Assembly: GCA_026874595.1 (NCBI GenBank)
Contig: CM049322.1
Span: 52,913,386-52,977,385, forward strand
Origin: Sipunculus nudus
Taxonomy: Eukaryota > Annelida > Sipuncula > Golfingiida > Sipunculidae
Reading direction: 5' to 3'
Length of the DNA: 64,000 bases
The notes beneath the pieces are model-generated. The model saw only the letters and a list, made by a program, of their open reading frames with translations, did no database searches and had not been told where the DNA came from. A program made the position numbers and the translations under genes. Of this stretch, positions 41,975 to 51,144 are shown piece by piece. The first letter of the stretch is position 1. Every line of letters begins with the position of its first letter.

Positions 41975-42834
41975 TGCATTCAGTACATCCACATATAATT
42001 ACCCCGAACCCTAAACACTACATTTACGTATGTAACATGGCGCCATCAGATTTTGTCTTTACCTCGTAGAGTATTACTTACCCGATTTTATTTTCAGATC
42101 TGTTGGCATGTTGCTATCATATTACTTTTCCTTTTCATGGGCAATGTGCTGCTTTGAATGCTATCCGTAAACATCATCCGTCGTCCTATAAAACGGACCT
42201 CTTTTGTTTGGTCATATATGTGTCCGACGCACAATCTGTGGGTAGATATGTCGTTGTCTTTTTTGAGCCTTCTGTAATGATCGCCAAATCCTTCCAGCTG
42301 ATATTTGTTTCTTACCAAACATTTTGTCCTTGCGTGCCCTTTTCCATTTTGCCTTCCGTCATGCTTACCTTGAAAGGTGTATGTTCGTGGGCTGTCGTTC
42401 CGTTATAGTTATGATAATACTTCCAGCCTGTCTCTTGGTCTTACATACCCATTACACGTTTCTCATGGTTCAGGTCATGCATAATTTTTTACTTACCAAA
42501 GAATTGTTTTCTCAACTTATACTCTTGTTGCCTATCAGTTGTTTATTCCCAATCCCTTTCCTGTGTTTGGAGCAATATAATGCTTTGTTTTGTAATCTGG
42601 TACTCACCATTTTTTATATTTTTGTTTACAACTCTTTTGTGAACCCTTCCATCCTTTCTATTTGCTAATGTTGCTTACCCATACATGGTTTTCCCTGTAT
42701 GTATATATGATGGGCCCAGTGTCTGCTGTGCTTATGTCCCTTGTTCACATCAGACTGACACGGTCAAACCTGCGCTTCGTTTTTTTCTCTCATGTATCTT
42801 TTGTGATAACAATAAAACATATTACTCCCCTGCC

Positions 42835-42990
42835 GAGACTATAACCTTGCCGTGGTAGGGGAGCTTGTGTACTTCAATGACCCTGTGAGCTCTGCTGGCG
42901 TAGATTTTATCTATATTGAGGGACACCCATGCCAGAAAGGTCACACGGGTAGAAGTCAGACGAATAATAGTCTCATCCATCCCTAACAGG
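42835..42990 (+). other. GC-rich patch, possible retroelement 5' region
   Basis: The patch carries GACTATAACCTTGCCGTGG, TAGGGGAGCTTGTG and GTGAGCTCTGCTGGCG, far richer in GC than its flanks. Structured GC-rich sequence of this sort is common at LINE 5' ends, but no ORF2 follows. The identity is uncertain. Confidence 0.25.
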
Positions 42991-44253
42991 GATCACACGT
43001 GCCACAGATTATTTTGCTTTTATTTCAAATTACGTTCTTTTGTTTGTATGTTTATCATATATGTCTTATCGCTAAACGGTGAATCCGTTGTTCTGTAAAC
43101 CCCTTTCCTCTTTAGTTAATACGAGTGGTATGTTTAACATTTTCGTTACTGCCACATATCTATACATTATTATACCTCGTTCTGTTTTGTTAAGGGACAT
43201 CACAGTTTCTATATAGAATATGCGATGTGGTAACATGTACCTGCTTATGTTTATGGGTTGACGTTCATGAATGTAAATATATGATTGACAGATATCTGTA
43301 GATAGAAAGATGTATATACATATATATAGGTGTTAATGTCTAATGTTTTCAACTTGGATTCCTTATTTCATTTTTTTTCCATATCAGTTAACGATATATG
43401 TGCTGCACATGATGTTGGAAGCTTTTTTCCTCTGTCGACGTTCTCTGCCGGGAATCTGCACAAATGCAAAGCAGTACCACTTGTATAAGCACGTACTTGT
43501 ATCATATGTTTTATTTGTTTGATTGATTTATTCAGACGGCGCATACTGATGTATATGATTCTGACTGACATATGCTGTGTAGATATGCATGTATAAGCTA
43601 TATATCTTCCATATCTGGTTTCGTTTCATATATACATATATTATATATACCCATATATTTCATATATACATATATTATATATGCACATATATTTCATATA
43701 TACATATATTATATATATATTGTACATGACATATCATATGTCATCACTTTCTGTACATTCAATAAACGTCTGTGTAACTAGAAAAGGCATAGCGTTTGTG
43801 TTATTTTACTCTTGGTGTAACAGGTTCACGTCTCGTGACTGTGCTGGTACGTCTGAGCGTGACAGGGGCTGTCTGCGTGAGTGTTTCCTGATGTGTGTGA
43901 TGCAGGACTGCTGTATTGTCAGGTGGTTTTTTTTAGATGTTATGTGTCATACACGTTGCCACATACAGACTGCTCATGTTTACGTAAATACATATAACTA
44001 TACATATATACATCCAATACCCGTACATGGAATCGTTACGAAAAAAAATCACTAAAAACAAATGATAGAGTAAAGGAAGCGGGCTGTATGATTAACATTC
44101 GATGGTATTGCGCAACTTTACTGTAGACACGCCGTGACCCCATGTGTCGTGACTCAGTTTGTAACGAGATATGTTGTTTTCCCTGAACGTGTCAATCACG
44201 TGTGCACCAAAACGGGATGAATTACGCTCGCACGCTCATGTCAGCAGTGTATG

Positions 44254-44290
44254 TGTCAGTCACGTGACATAACAAGATAACGTATATAAG
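44254..44290 (+). promoter_or_regulatory. TATA promoter 1 with upstream CACGTGA element
   Basis: A TATATAAGG box (44283-44291) lies about 20 nt downstream of a GTCACGTGACA palindromic element. The same order recurs at 47005-47037. Transcription would start near 44310 and lead into a short leader exon. It is the first promoter of the dense gene block. Confidence 0.6.
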
Positions 44291-44309
44291 GGGCTGCAGG
44301 GCAGCGTTG

Positions 44310-44412
44310 CTTGCACACTGCCTGATGCTGGCGAAGCGAATACAGCAACTGGGTGGACCCATTGACACATACACTGATCATTCGTACGGATTGCGTGCCA
44401 GTCGAATAAAAC
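44310..44412 (+). other. 5' leader exon of the 484-aa gene, followed by a 112-bp intron
   Basis: The segment between the TATA box and a consensus donor (AAAC then GTGAGT at 44413) has no long reading frame and looks like an untranslated first exon. The intron (44413-44524) ends TTAATTGCAG, 32 nt before the ATG chosen for the gene. The start of the exon is estimated from the TATA position. Confidence 0.5.
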
Positions 44413-44556
44413 GTGAGTGACCTTTTTTGTACATAGACGGATGTAGTGACTGGACGACCGTGTCCATTATTTGTGCGGATCATGTGACGTAATGATGTGA
44501 CGCGTGTCCATTTATTAATTGCAGTTTTCTTTGTATTGCCATTACACGAGTCAGAC

Positions 44557-46011
44557 ATGTCAGACATGTGGCCTCCGGTCGATCTTGCTGTTCATGACAC
44601 AGGGCCCGACGGCATCATGGGTACATATTTCGGGATGGCGCACAAGGACGGAGCGGTGGTCTCTTTTGACACTGACCCGTCAGATCGCGTCCCCCGACTC
44701 TTCCACGAGACTGTATTTTTCAAACTGTCCGGCGCCACGTTTAACACGTACTGGGTTTGCACGGACGGCAAAGGACGAGTTTCACAGTTTGTTTTCGACA
44801 TAAGGGACTGGCGACAGGAAATCGATCACGCAGGCGGGGAGGTTCACCTCATGGTGGGACGTTACATCCAATGCGAACACGGATTGGCCTTAGTTTGGGT
44901 GCCCGTTCGCGCATCGAGGTCGTCAATGGAGCCCGCCAGTCTTAGACCGTTTTACGTGACGCCTTATGCAGTGGCACTAAACGTGGTGTACGTTGGTTGG
45001 GATCCGGAAGGGGTGGTCAAAAGAGATTCTGCTTGGTCGTGGCTCAAAAGGCAGCCTCCAATGGCGTACTACCAGGACGCTCCGGTGCAGTGCACGGACG
45101 CGGGAGGGCGGGTTTTCTGTGAATACCTGGCCATGGAAGGTCTGATGTCTTTTGCGATGACTTGCTTTCCTGAGCGTTCGCGTCTGCGGGCAGTATTCGG
45201 AGCAGTTGAACCCAAATGGGCTTTCGGCCACTGTTGGGTGGAGCGTGAACGGGCCACAGGGAGAAAATACACCGTTTGGTCAGATGCCAGTTATCCCGAG
45301 GGCCTCAGACGCGGAACTACCGTACTTGAAAAGTACGAGTGGAGAGGTACACCGCCAGGTGGTGTAAAGATGAAACGGAGTTTGGACGGAGACCACCCTG
45401 TCACACTGATCGCAACCCTGCACGACCCTCAAGATAATGACGTGCGTATTTCTGGGGAACCTCCCACATCGATTGACTGGGCTGCAAACGTGCATCATGT
45501 CTGGGATGTCAGCTTGGGACAAAAAATCATGTCGAGGCATACCAGAATGGACCCATACGTGCGATTTTACAGCACATTTGCTCCCGGAAAAGACGTTAGT
45601 CTGTGGGACAGGGTACATATCGTTAAAACCGCTGCAACGTTCTCTCCGAGTGAAGTGATGAACCCTGAGCTGTATGTAGCGAGCGTAGTGAAAACGGTCG
45701 AGCTGTTCGACCAATACAGATCTGGTTTTGGTTGTCCTCGGGGACTATCTGTTTATATGAATATAATCAAAAAGTGCAAAAGGGACTGGCCGGACGAGGT
45801 CGAATGCATACGCGATGGTCGCGTGGGACGAAAAGAGTATGTGTTGCACAGGACTGATACGCCGGGAGGTAATCGGTATCCGTCAGGTGGAAGCATTCGC
45901 AAGCAACCATCGTGCAACATGTATCGGATGCATAAAAGGTTTGTACATGCCATATTACCGAGCTTTTCCACAGTTTCCATAGAACAAAAAGATGTGCCAG
46001 TACTGATATAA
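44557..46011 (+). CDS. Large island protein, 484 aa, unrecognised
   Basis: An intronless frame of 485 codons ending TAA. An in-frame ATG also occurs at 44497, but it lies inside the predicted leader intron; splicing at 44524 makes 44557 the first in-frame ATG. The hydrophobic peptide between the two ATGs mimics a signal peptide but is the translated splice-site region. The protein is rich in Trp, Arg, Asp and Cys, with aromatic-rich segments and no obvious membrane span. I recognise no family. It is the longest gene in the island and has its own TATA promoter. Its position at the left edge of the block could suit an early or regulatory gene, but that is a guess. Confidence 0.75.
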   Translation: MSDMWPPVDLAVHDTGPDGIMGTYFGMAHKDGAVVSFDTDPSDRVPRLFHETVFFKLSGATFNTYWVCTDGKGRVSQFVFDIRDWRQEIDHAGGEVHLMVGRYIQCEHGLALVWVPVRASRSSMEPASLRPFYVTPYAVALNVVYVGWDPEGVVKRDSAWSWLKRQPPMAYYQDAPVQCTDAGGRVFCEYLAMEGLMSFAMTCFPERSRLRAVFGAVEPKWAFGHCWVERERATGRKYTVWSDASYPEGLRRGTTVLEKYEWRGTPPGGVKMKRSLDGDHPVTLIATLHDPQDNDVRISGEPPTSIDWAANVHHVWDVSLGQKIMSRHTRMDPYVRFYSTFAPGKDVSLWDRVHIVKTAATFSPSEVMNPELYVASVVKTVELFDQYRSGFGCPRGLSVYMNIIKKCKRDWPDEVECIRDGRVGRKEYVLHRTDTPGGNRYPSGGSIRKQPSCNMYRMHKRFVHAILPSFSTVSIEQKDVPVLI

Positions 46012-47004
46012 GAAGGGTATGACTTTAGCAAGCCGTGATCATACGTGTGCACATTTTGTTATGAAGTATATTATTGATAAAACTTTACAGAGTGTTATAT
46101 GAGTAAAGATAACGTATGACCGAGTGTTTCTTTTATTACAGGTGAAGGTGTATATTATGAGAACGTATGAGGTCAGCTGACGCTGCCAGAACACGCAGAG
46201 AAACACATGAGCGGAGATAACACGCGACGCATATTGACAAATATATTGAATTGGAAATCTCAGTATTAGACGTGCGACAGTTAGGCCTTCTGTGTGCTTT
46301 AACTTGCCAAACACGTTCGTTCATTGACGTTGGGCTATATCAAATGCACTTAGACACCAAAGACATGTACGTGTTACTAATGATCGAGATTTATGAGAAA
46401 GCTTGACAAACAGCGAAGAAAAAGAGGGGGGGGGGGGTGTTTGCTACCAAGACGTGTGCTGCACTCATGTTGCATCTGATGTACGTCGCAGCTCAGGATA
46501 TGTGTCCATTATAAAATTTGTTATTCATCCTTGACTGTTATGTGTGGCTGTGAGCCCATTAAGAAATCCACACACACGCCGGCTGCATCCCTCGACTGAT
46601 AGAAGTGGGTTTTATTATGAGCTTGGTACCGGCATCCGTCTGCGAAACATGTCCGTTCATATTTTTGATGGGTAGACGACCACATGTCATGATGTGTCTG
46701 AAGACATGTACACTTATAAACCTTCATTCAAACGGGAATCAAAGACATATGAGCATTGGTCATTGTGTCTGTTCTGCCTGGCGTACTGAAGCTCTGAAAG
46801 CATGCTTCTTATGATACCACGTGTTGTACATCCGAAGTAGACATACACGTTACCTCTTTGTCACGTGAACCACTTACCGACCAGACATGCCGATATATAT
46901 ATTCATATATTTATATAATATCAACAAACACAATAATACGTAGGTCTGTGCACATTCCGGAACCATTTAGGGTTTCACCGGATGTCACTCTGGCTCTTTG
47001 TATG
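46012..47004. other. Mostly non-coding spacer
   Basis: Holds a good acceptor (TTTTATTACAG, near 46140), so the 484-aa transcript may have a 3' exon. There is a G-run of about 12 near 46428 and a possible small minus-strand gene (46521-46727). Nothing else is supportable. Confidence 0.45.
46521..46727 (-). CDS. Possible small Cys/His-rich protein, 68 aa
   Basis: An ATG-to-TAA minus-strand frame of 68 codons with varied codons. It has five Cys and eight His, including a CFADGC...HNKTH cluster, which could bind zinc, but the spacing is not a standard finger. The opposite strand also has an open frame of similar length, so strand choice is uncertain. No splice acceptor next to the ATG was seen. 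It may be chance. Confidence 0.3.
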   Translation of the reverse strand: MKVYKCTCLQTHHDMWSSTHQKYERTCFADGCRYQAHNKTHFYQSRDAAGVCVDFLMGSQPHITVKDE

Positions 47005-47037
47005 TGTCACGTCACAAGCTAAATTGTGTATATAAGG
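47005..47037 (+). promoter_or_regulatory. TATA promoter 2 with upstream CACGTCACA element
   Basis: A TATATAAGG box (47029-47037) is preceded by GTGTCACGTCACA, echoing the promoter at 44254-44290 in sequence and order. It probably drives the leader exon ending at 47247 and, through splicing, genes to the right. Confidence 0.6.
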
Positions 47038-47059
47038 ACCCTACTCGCAACAGTGCAAT

Positions 47060-47247
47060 CACTCTCGCTTAGAGACATACCACTGCAAGTGAACAGCAGC
47101 AAGGGACTTATACCGTAGCACACGGATACTAGTATAGAAGCAGTATAGGACTTCACTGAAGCAATTTACAGGCGTGAAGGATAGACAGAAGAAGCGAGTG
47201 AAGAATAAAGAGTATACTTACAACAAAAAGCGAGCAAGAAATCAAAA
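47060..47247 (+). other. Untranslated leader exon (purine-rich) with consensus donor
   Basis: The segment has no ATG, is purine-rich toward its end, and stops at a consensus donor (CAAAA then GTGAGTAC at 47248). Candidate downstream acceptors are TTGTAG at 47399, TATTGCAG at 48131, and the acceptors just before each gene of the six-member family. The start is estimated from the TATA box. Confidence 0.55.
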
Positions 47248-47356
47248 GTGAGTACATTTATTTTATCGTTCAACACATTTAGTTTACTGTAAAAGGTGTT
47301 CATCTCTTACTGATGTACATTCTGATCCAACTGTTCGGCAATGTCATATGTGATAT

Positions 47357-47866
47357 ATGAAAACGGTTTTTGTAAAACCAGTGTTGCCTTTGGTTGTAGT
47401 GGCACAGCCCCCGAACAGCGCACCATCCCGACCCCAAGGCAACCATGTTCCGGGTACCTTACAAGGCCAGTGGTCGCCTTTGTTGCCCGTGGGTGCGCAG
47501 TATAATGCGCAACAGCATGTTGACGGTTTACCGGTGAACTTTCGCCGAAACCTGCCTCTGGTGCCGTACAGGCCAGAAACGTACCTGGAACGTATGATTC
47601 AAGGGAATGTTCAGATGTCGGACCAGATGCGCCAGCTACTGACGACAACTGTGACATTATTCATGTCATTATTCCCTTACACGTCACACGTGTTCGACCC
47701 TACCCCGAACAGCAACCCCAGGCAGACAGGAGATCACATCTTGGTGTTCATCAGGAACATTCTTAACCGGAACCGGCCGGACAGAGAAACCCACATAATG
47801 CTGTTTCATTTCCTGGTTAACACGTTTGTCGGCGCATATTTCCAATCGATGCTGGCAGGTCAGTGA
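47357..47866 (+). CDS. Island protein, 169 aa, unrecognised; start uncertain
   Basis: An open frame of 170 codons to TGA. The N-terminal half is rich in Pro, Gln and Asn (disordered). The C-terminal half (from residue 80, YLERMIQ) looks helical and ends in a hydrophobic LVNTFVGAYFQSML segment. A plausible acceptor (GGTTGTAG, 47399) falls inside the reading frame. If it is used, the first 14 codons are lost and the next in-frame ATG is residue 80, leaving about 90 aa. The hydrophobic start (MKTVFVKPVLPLVVV) may be a translated pyrimidine tract, as at 44497, or a weak signal peptide. In transcripts joining 47247 to 48132 this gene would be intronic. Confidence 0.5.
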   Translation: MKTVFVKPVLPLVVVAQPPNSAPSRPQGNHVPGTLQGQWSPLLPVGAQYNAQQHVDGLPVNFRRNLPLVPYRPETYLERMIQGNVQMSDQMRQLLTTTVTLFMSLFPYTSHVFDPTPNSNPRQTGDHILVFIRNILNRNRPDRETHIMLFHFLVNTFVGAYFQSMLAGQ

Positions 47867-48131
47867 GGCACACGCCTTGATGCCTGTTGAGTTGCAGTTG
47901 CTGTTAAGTTGTTGCTTTATATATTTTTTTTTATTGTTATCGTTTTGTTTGTGCTGACTAGCATTGGAAGAGTACCTTGTCATTTATATTTCAGGGGGCA
48001 GTTGATAAATGTAATGATTTGAATATGGTTTGTGATAGGGATACTGGCATTCACCATATGTGGTTGTCGTTTCCTGTTGTAGATTATCAATGGTGACTGT
48101 GTGTTCTTACGGTGTTGTTGTTTTATTGCAG

Positions 48132-48191
48132 AGCAAAGCGAAGACATATAAAGAAGAGAGACACAAATCGTTCCGGATATCACAGCTAAAT
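48132..48191 (+). other. 60-nt purine-rich leader mini-exon
   Basis: Bounded by a good acceptor (GTTTTATTGCAG) and a consensus donor (AAAT then GTGAGTAC). It begins AGCAAAGCGAAG, is purine-rich like an exonic enhancer, and contains no ATG. It sits between the leader exon at 47247 and the acceptor at 48532, so it fits as an internal untranslated exon. A similarly sized mini-exon that also starts AGCA lies on the minus strand at 63077-63134. Confidence 0.55.
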
Positions 48192-48540
48192 GTGAGTACA
48201 ATATTGTTTATGAAATCTTATTGTACAGACCGCATTTCTGACAGTTTGTAAATAATGTTGACAAACAAATATTAATAGTACTATAATAATACTCAGTCAT
48301 ATTTATATGGTGACGGTAATCGAACGACATCCTGTTACTACGTAATCATGCACAGTATAATTTACACGGCGGCGGAATATTGACGTGTTACTACACGTAC
48401 CTGCATCAAGTAAAACAAGAGATTCAACATCCTACAACTGAATGTAAATATCGGTCATCAACACGATATAGACATAACACATGGACAATTGTGCAGGACG
48501 GTCGTGATGATGTCGTTTGTATGTAATTGTAGTTCTGACA

Positions 48541-49014
48541 ATGGAACACAACGATATTCTTGTGGAAGATGTACTTGGAAAGTTGAAATTAACTGCAGAA
48601 ACGTGTCTACGTATTACTCCAAACAGCGACAATGACACGACGTTAAAGCAATATGTAGAATGTATTTCTATGTTCCAACAGTGCTTTGATCAATTGTTGG
48701 GGTGTGTCATATCATACCAAACGTATCCGTGTGAAAATATGGATATGGATCAAATACTTGCGGACCTGTCGTGTATCGCAAATAACGTGCTATCGTTGTC
48801 ATGTTCTGAGCTTGTTGTGAAAGCACTTTGGGCGGTGTATAAGCGGTTGTGCGCTGTACACCGGAGATACGTACTCGTTATAGAAAACATGCAAACATTA
48901 GTATGTGTCGTTGATGAGCATAAACTGCAATGCCAAGAAATGAACCAGATGACACAGTGCTTGCTGGCTGATTTGTGGCAGACATATCCGGACTTTGTTA
49001 CATGTATCCAATAA
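48541..49014 (+). CDS. Six-member helical family, diverged member 1 (157 aa)
   Basis: The ATG lies eight bases after a TTGTAG acceptor (48532); the open frame upstream of it is intron. The protein is predicted all-helical and Cys-rich, without the acidic N-terminus or basic tail of the later copies. It aligns with them at the core motif: SCSELVVKAL here, PCQDLVYPAL in the later copies, followed by an aromatic/hydrophobic helix ending in a YVLVIEN-like segment. I infer a diverged paralogue. The function is unknown. An ATTAAA near 49039 may be its poly(A) signal. Confidence 0.65.
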   Translation: MEHNDILVEDVLGKLKLTAETCLRITPNSDNDTTLKQYVECISMFQQCFDQLLGCVISYQTYPCENMDMDQILADLSCIANNVLSLSCSELVVKALWAVYKRLCAVHRRYVLVIENMQTLVCVVDEHKLQCQEMNQMTQCLLADLWQTYPDFVTCIQ

Positions 49015-49179
49015 TCATGGCCGGCACGACGTGAACCAATTAAACTGTGACTCGACGTAATAGACAGTGACATTGGTTTTGTATTTGTTACATTATATGT
49101 GTCATCATTACTCAGGTCGCGTTATAATTATTGCAGCACGCGCGATACATTCATAGAAACTACAGACATTTGCGAAAAG

Positions 49180-49764
49180 ATGAACTCATTAAGAATGAAC
49201 GTGAATGACTCCCCAGATGAATACGACCCAGAGAAACATGAAATAGTGGGCAAACAAATGTTAGACGACATGGCGAAACTGGCCAAGGAGGCGGAAGAGC
49301 GATCATCGAAACTGGTCAAGGATACAGAACAGCGATCATCCGATGATGAAGATGAGGGTATGGCTTTAAAAGAGTTCGCTACATACATCAAGGATCTGGT
49401 TGCCGTAATATCTCAGATCCCTGGGTACATTCAAAACTTCGAGGCAAGGGATGGACAACAAGAATATAACGGCTTCGTAGTAGATGGCGGATACGTGAAG
49501 ACGTTCAAGAAGATGTATTCCATCGTCGGCGTAATGCGTCGCAGGTCATGCAGTGATATATTGTGGCTGGCCTTATGTCAATTGTCGGCGTACATGTTAT
49601 GGGTCAGGACCCTTTACATACGTAGGAGCATGGTTCACTGTAAGTCGATACCATCTGAAATGATGTGGCACCATCACCATTGGGAGGAGTTCGCACAGGG
49701 GGTGTTAGGTTGTGCTTTATGGTTAGAGAAGAAGGCTGCAGCGGACGAAAATGGAAGAAAGTAA
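49180..49764 (+). CDS. Six-member helical family, member 2 (194 aa), ancestral start codon lost
   Basis: Follows an ATTATTGCAG acceptor (49136). At 49153 the site matching the METTEV start of other copies reads ATA, so the first in-frame ATG is at 49180. The protein keeps the family core: a charged helical region containing a duplicated EERSSKLVK/EQRSS piece, PGYIQNFEA, then SCSDILWLALCQLSAYMLWV. It lacks the long acidic N-terminal stretch and the basic KKKRRVTST tail of copies to the right. Initiation at the ATA is possible but not assumed. A poly(A) signal lies at 49961. Confidence 0.7.
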   Translation: MNSLRMNVNDSPDEYDPEKHEIVGKQMLDDMAKLAKEAEERSSKLVKDTEQRSSDDEDEGMALKEFATYIKDLVAVISQIPGYIQNFEARDGQQEYNGFVVDGGYVKTFKKMYSIVGVMRRRSCSDILWLALCQLSAYMLWVRTLYIRRSMVHCKSIPSEMMWHHHHWEEFAQGVLGCALWLEKKAAADENGRK

Positions 49765-49960
49765 CAGTGTTATGTTTACAAAAGGACTTATGGCTGAACG
49801 GACTTGTGGATAAACATGTAAATATGCCAATATATTTACCCATTGCAGATGTTTGGTTTTTGTAAGTGACTGTAGATAGTGTGATCAGTATATCGATCTT
49901 AATATCCCCGTATTCCCTCAATTAGAATACGTGATTGTCGTATCTTGTATATCTCATCAG

Positions 49961-49966
49961 AATAAA
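49961..49966 (+). terminator. Poly(A) signal AATAAA after member 2
   Basis: AATAAATGATTGTAA resembles the AATAAATGATGTAA block that ends the units at 52138, 53462 and 54888. Confidence 0.55.
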
Positions 49967-50134
49967 TGATTGTAAGTTGTATTAATGTCTTTTAGTTTTT
50001 TTCATGAATCACGTGATATGGTTGTTTCACTGTACTGAGAGTTTGAATGTTGGCATGCTAATTTGGATGGTATTTTTCCTGATACCCTTCCCTTAATGGC
50101 GTTTGTGGATTATTACAGCACACCCGATACGATA

Positions 50135-50947
50135 ATGGAAACGACAGAAGTTAGCGGAGAGATGAGCCCCCAAAAGATTAGCGCCCCGGACCCTCCAATG
50201 AATGGGCAGGCCAACCAGGACAGTCCAATTATCGGCCAAACACAAGAGGAACAGAAAATTGACCCTCCAGGGCACGACCAAGCCAATCAGGACCCTCCAA
50301 AGAGCTTCCGGCAGAAGCACGAAATGTGGGTCAATAAAGAAATGGAGGACCGCATACAAGAACTCAAGGGTCTGGTAGACATTGCCGAAAAGCGAATCAT
50401 AGAATCGCCTGATGATGATGAAGAGTGTAGGGAAGAGTGTAGGGGTTTAAAGGATTTTGCTGATAAGACCAAAAATCTTATTGATGTAATATCAAAGTTC
50501 CCTGGACATATACAAAAGTTTGAGGCAGATGCCATGGTTGGACCAAAAGATGGGAAACGCGTCGTGAAAGACGGTGCATACAAACTGACGTACAAGAGAA
50601 TGAAAGCTATCATCGACGCAATGAGAAAAACGCCGTGTCAGGATCTGGTGTATGATGCATTCGGTATATTATCTTTTTACATAGAGGCGATCCTGATCCT
50701 TTACACAGACATGCAGGACAGGCTGCGTGACTGCATACCCGAAGGGGAACTTCCTGTGGTACTAGTGGCACCGTGTTTTGTGCGGGAGTACCACAGTTGG
50801 AACTGGGAAAAACTCGAGCGATGTCAGTCATGGTTAGATCATGAGGTATCAGATGAGGTACAAGAGGCAATGGTTAAACAATCGAGAAAGAAAAAACGCC
50901 GCGTGACGTCTACCGTGCAGGATCAATCCAAAACCAAAACAGTTTAA
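50135..50947 (+). CDS. Six-member helical family, member 3 (270 aa), in-frame stop before basic tail
   Basis: The ATG follows a GGATTATTACAG acceptor (50118) by 16 bases and begins METTEV. The upstream frame (from 50063) is the shared leader/intron sequence, not coding. Residues about 10-80 are Pro/Gln/Asp-rich with a repeated QANQD element. A charged helical region, PGHIQKFEA, PCQDLVYDAF and an aromatic WNWEKLERCQSWL segment follow. The end is KKKRRVTST plus a short tail. The TAA at 50945 replaces the AAA codon of copies to the right; after it, about 18 codons of Lys/Arg-rich sequence remain in frame to a second TAA. This copy therefore looks shortened by a nonsense change unless it is read through. 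Basic clusters suggest nuclear entry. Confidence 0.75.
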   Translation: METTEVSGEMSPQKISAPDPPMNGQANQDSPIIGQTQEEQKIDPPGHDQANQDPPKSFRQKHEMWVNKEMEDRIQELKGLVDIAEKRIIESPDDDEECREECRGLKDFADKTKNLIDVISKFPGHIQKFEADAMVGPKDGKRVVKDGAYKLTYKRMKAIIDAMRKTPCQDLVYDAFGILSFYIEAILILYTDMQDRLRDCIPEGELPVVLVAPCFVREYHSWNWEKLERCQSWLDHEVSDEVQEAMVKQSRKKKRRVTSTVQDQSKTKTV

Positions 50948-51144
50948 ACAGGTCGCGTCAACAAGAAACGCAAGAGGCGTGGCCGAAAAAATAACAAAAA
51001 GTAAACAAAAGAAAAACTTTCATCAACAAAGACATATTTCAACAAAGACATGTACAAATATTTCGTTTGCTCTCGTGATTTTGTTGTATACATTGACATT
51101 ATCAGTAAATGGTATCGTATCTGTTTGCAGCTTGTGTTGGCACG

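Larger units (their letters stand above)
37438..44253. other. Pyrimidine-skewed transition zone
   Basis: The plus strand is rich in T and C over several kilobases. There are many TACTTAC and CTTACC words, which are donor-like on the minus strand. It holds CA and TA microsatellites (37652-37695, about 38530-38570, 38690-38720 and 41886-41974), Tigger-like ends, a diverged repeat family and a dispersed repeat. It also has one possible minus-strand ORF and a GC-rich patch at 42835-42990. An AATAAA at about 43758 lies near its right end. The host/island boundary probably lies between about 39.4 and 44.2 kb, but no clean junction is visible. Confidence 0.45.

Noticed and set aside
45280-45714. 144-aa minus-strand frame inside the 484-aa gene
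   Set aside because: Shadow of the plus-strand gene; no acceptor or independent support.
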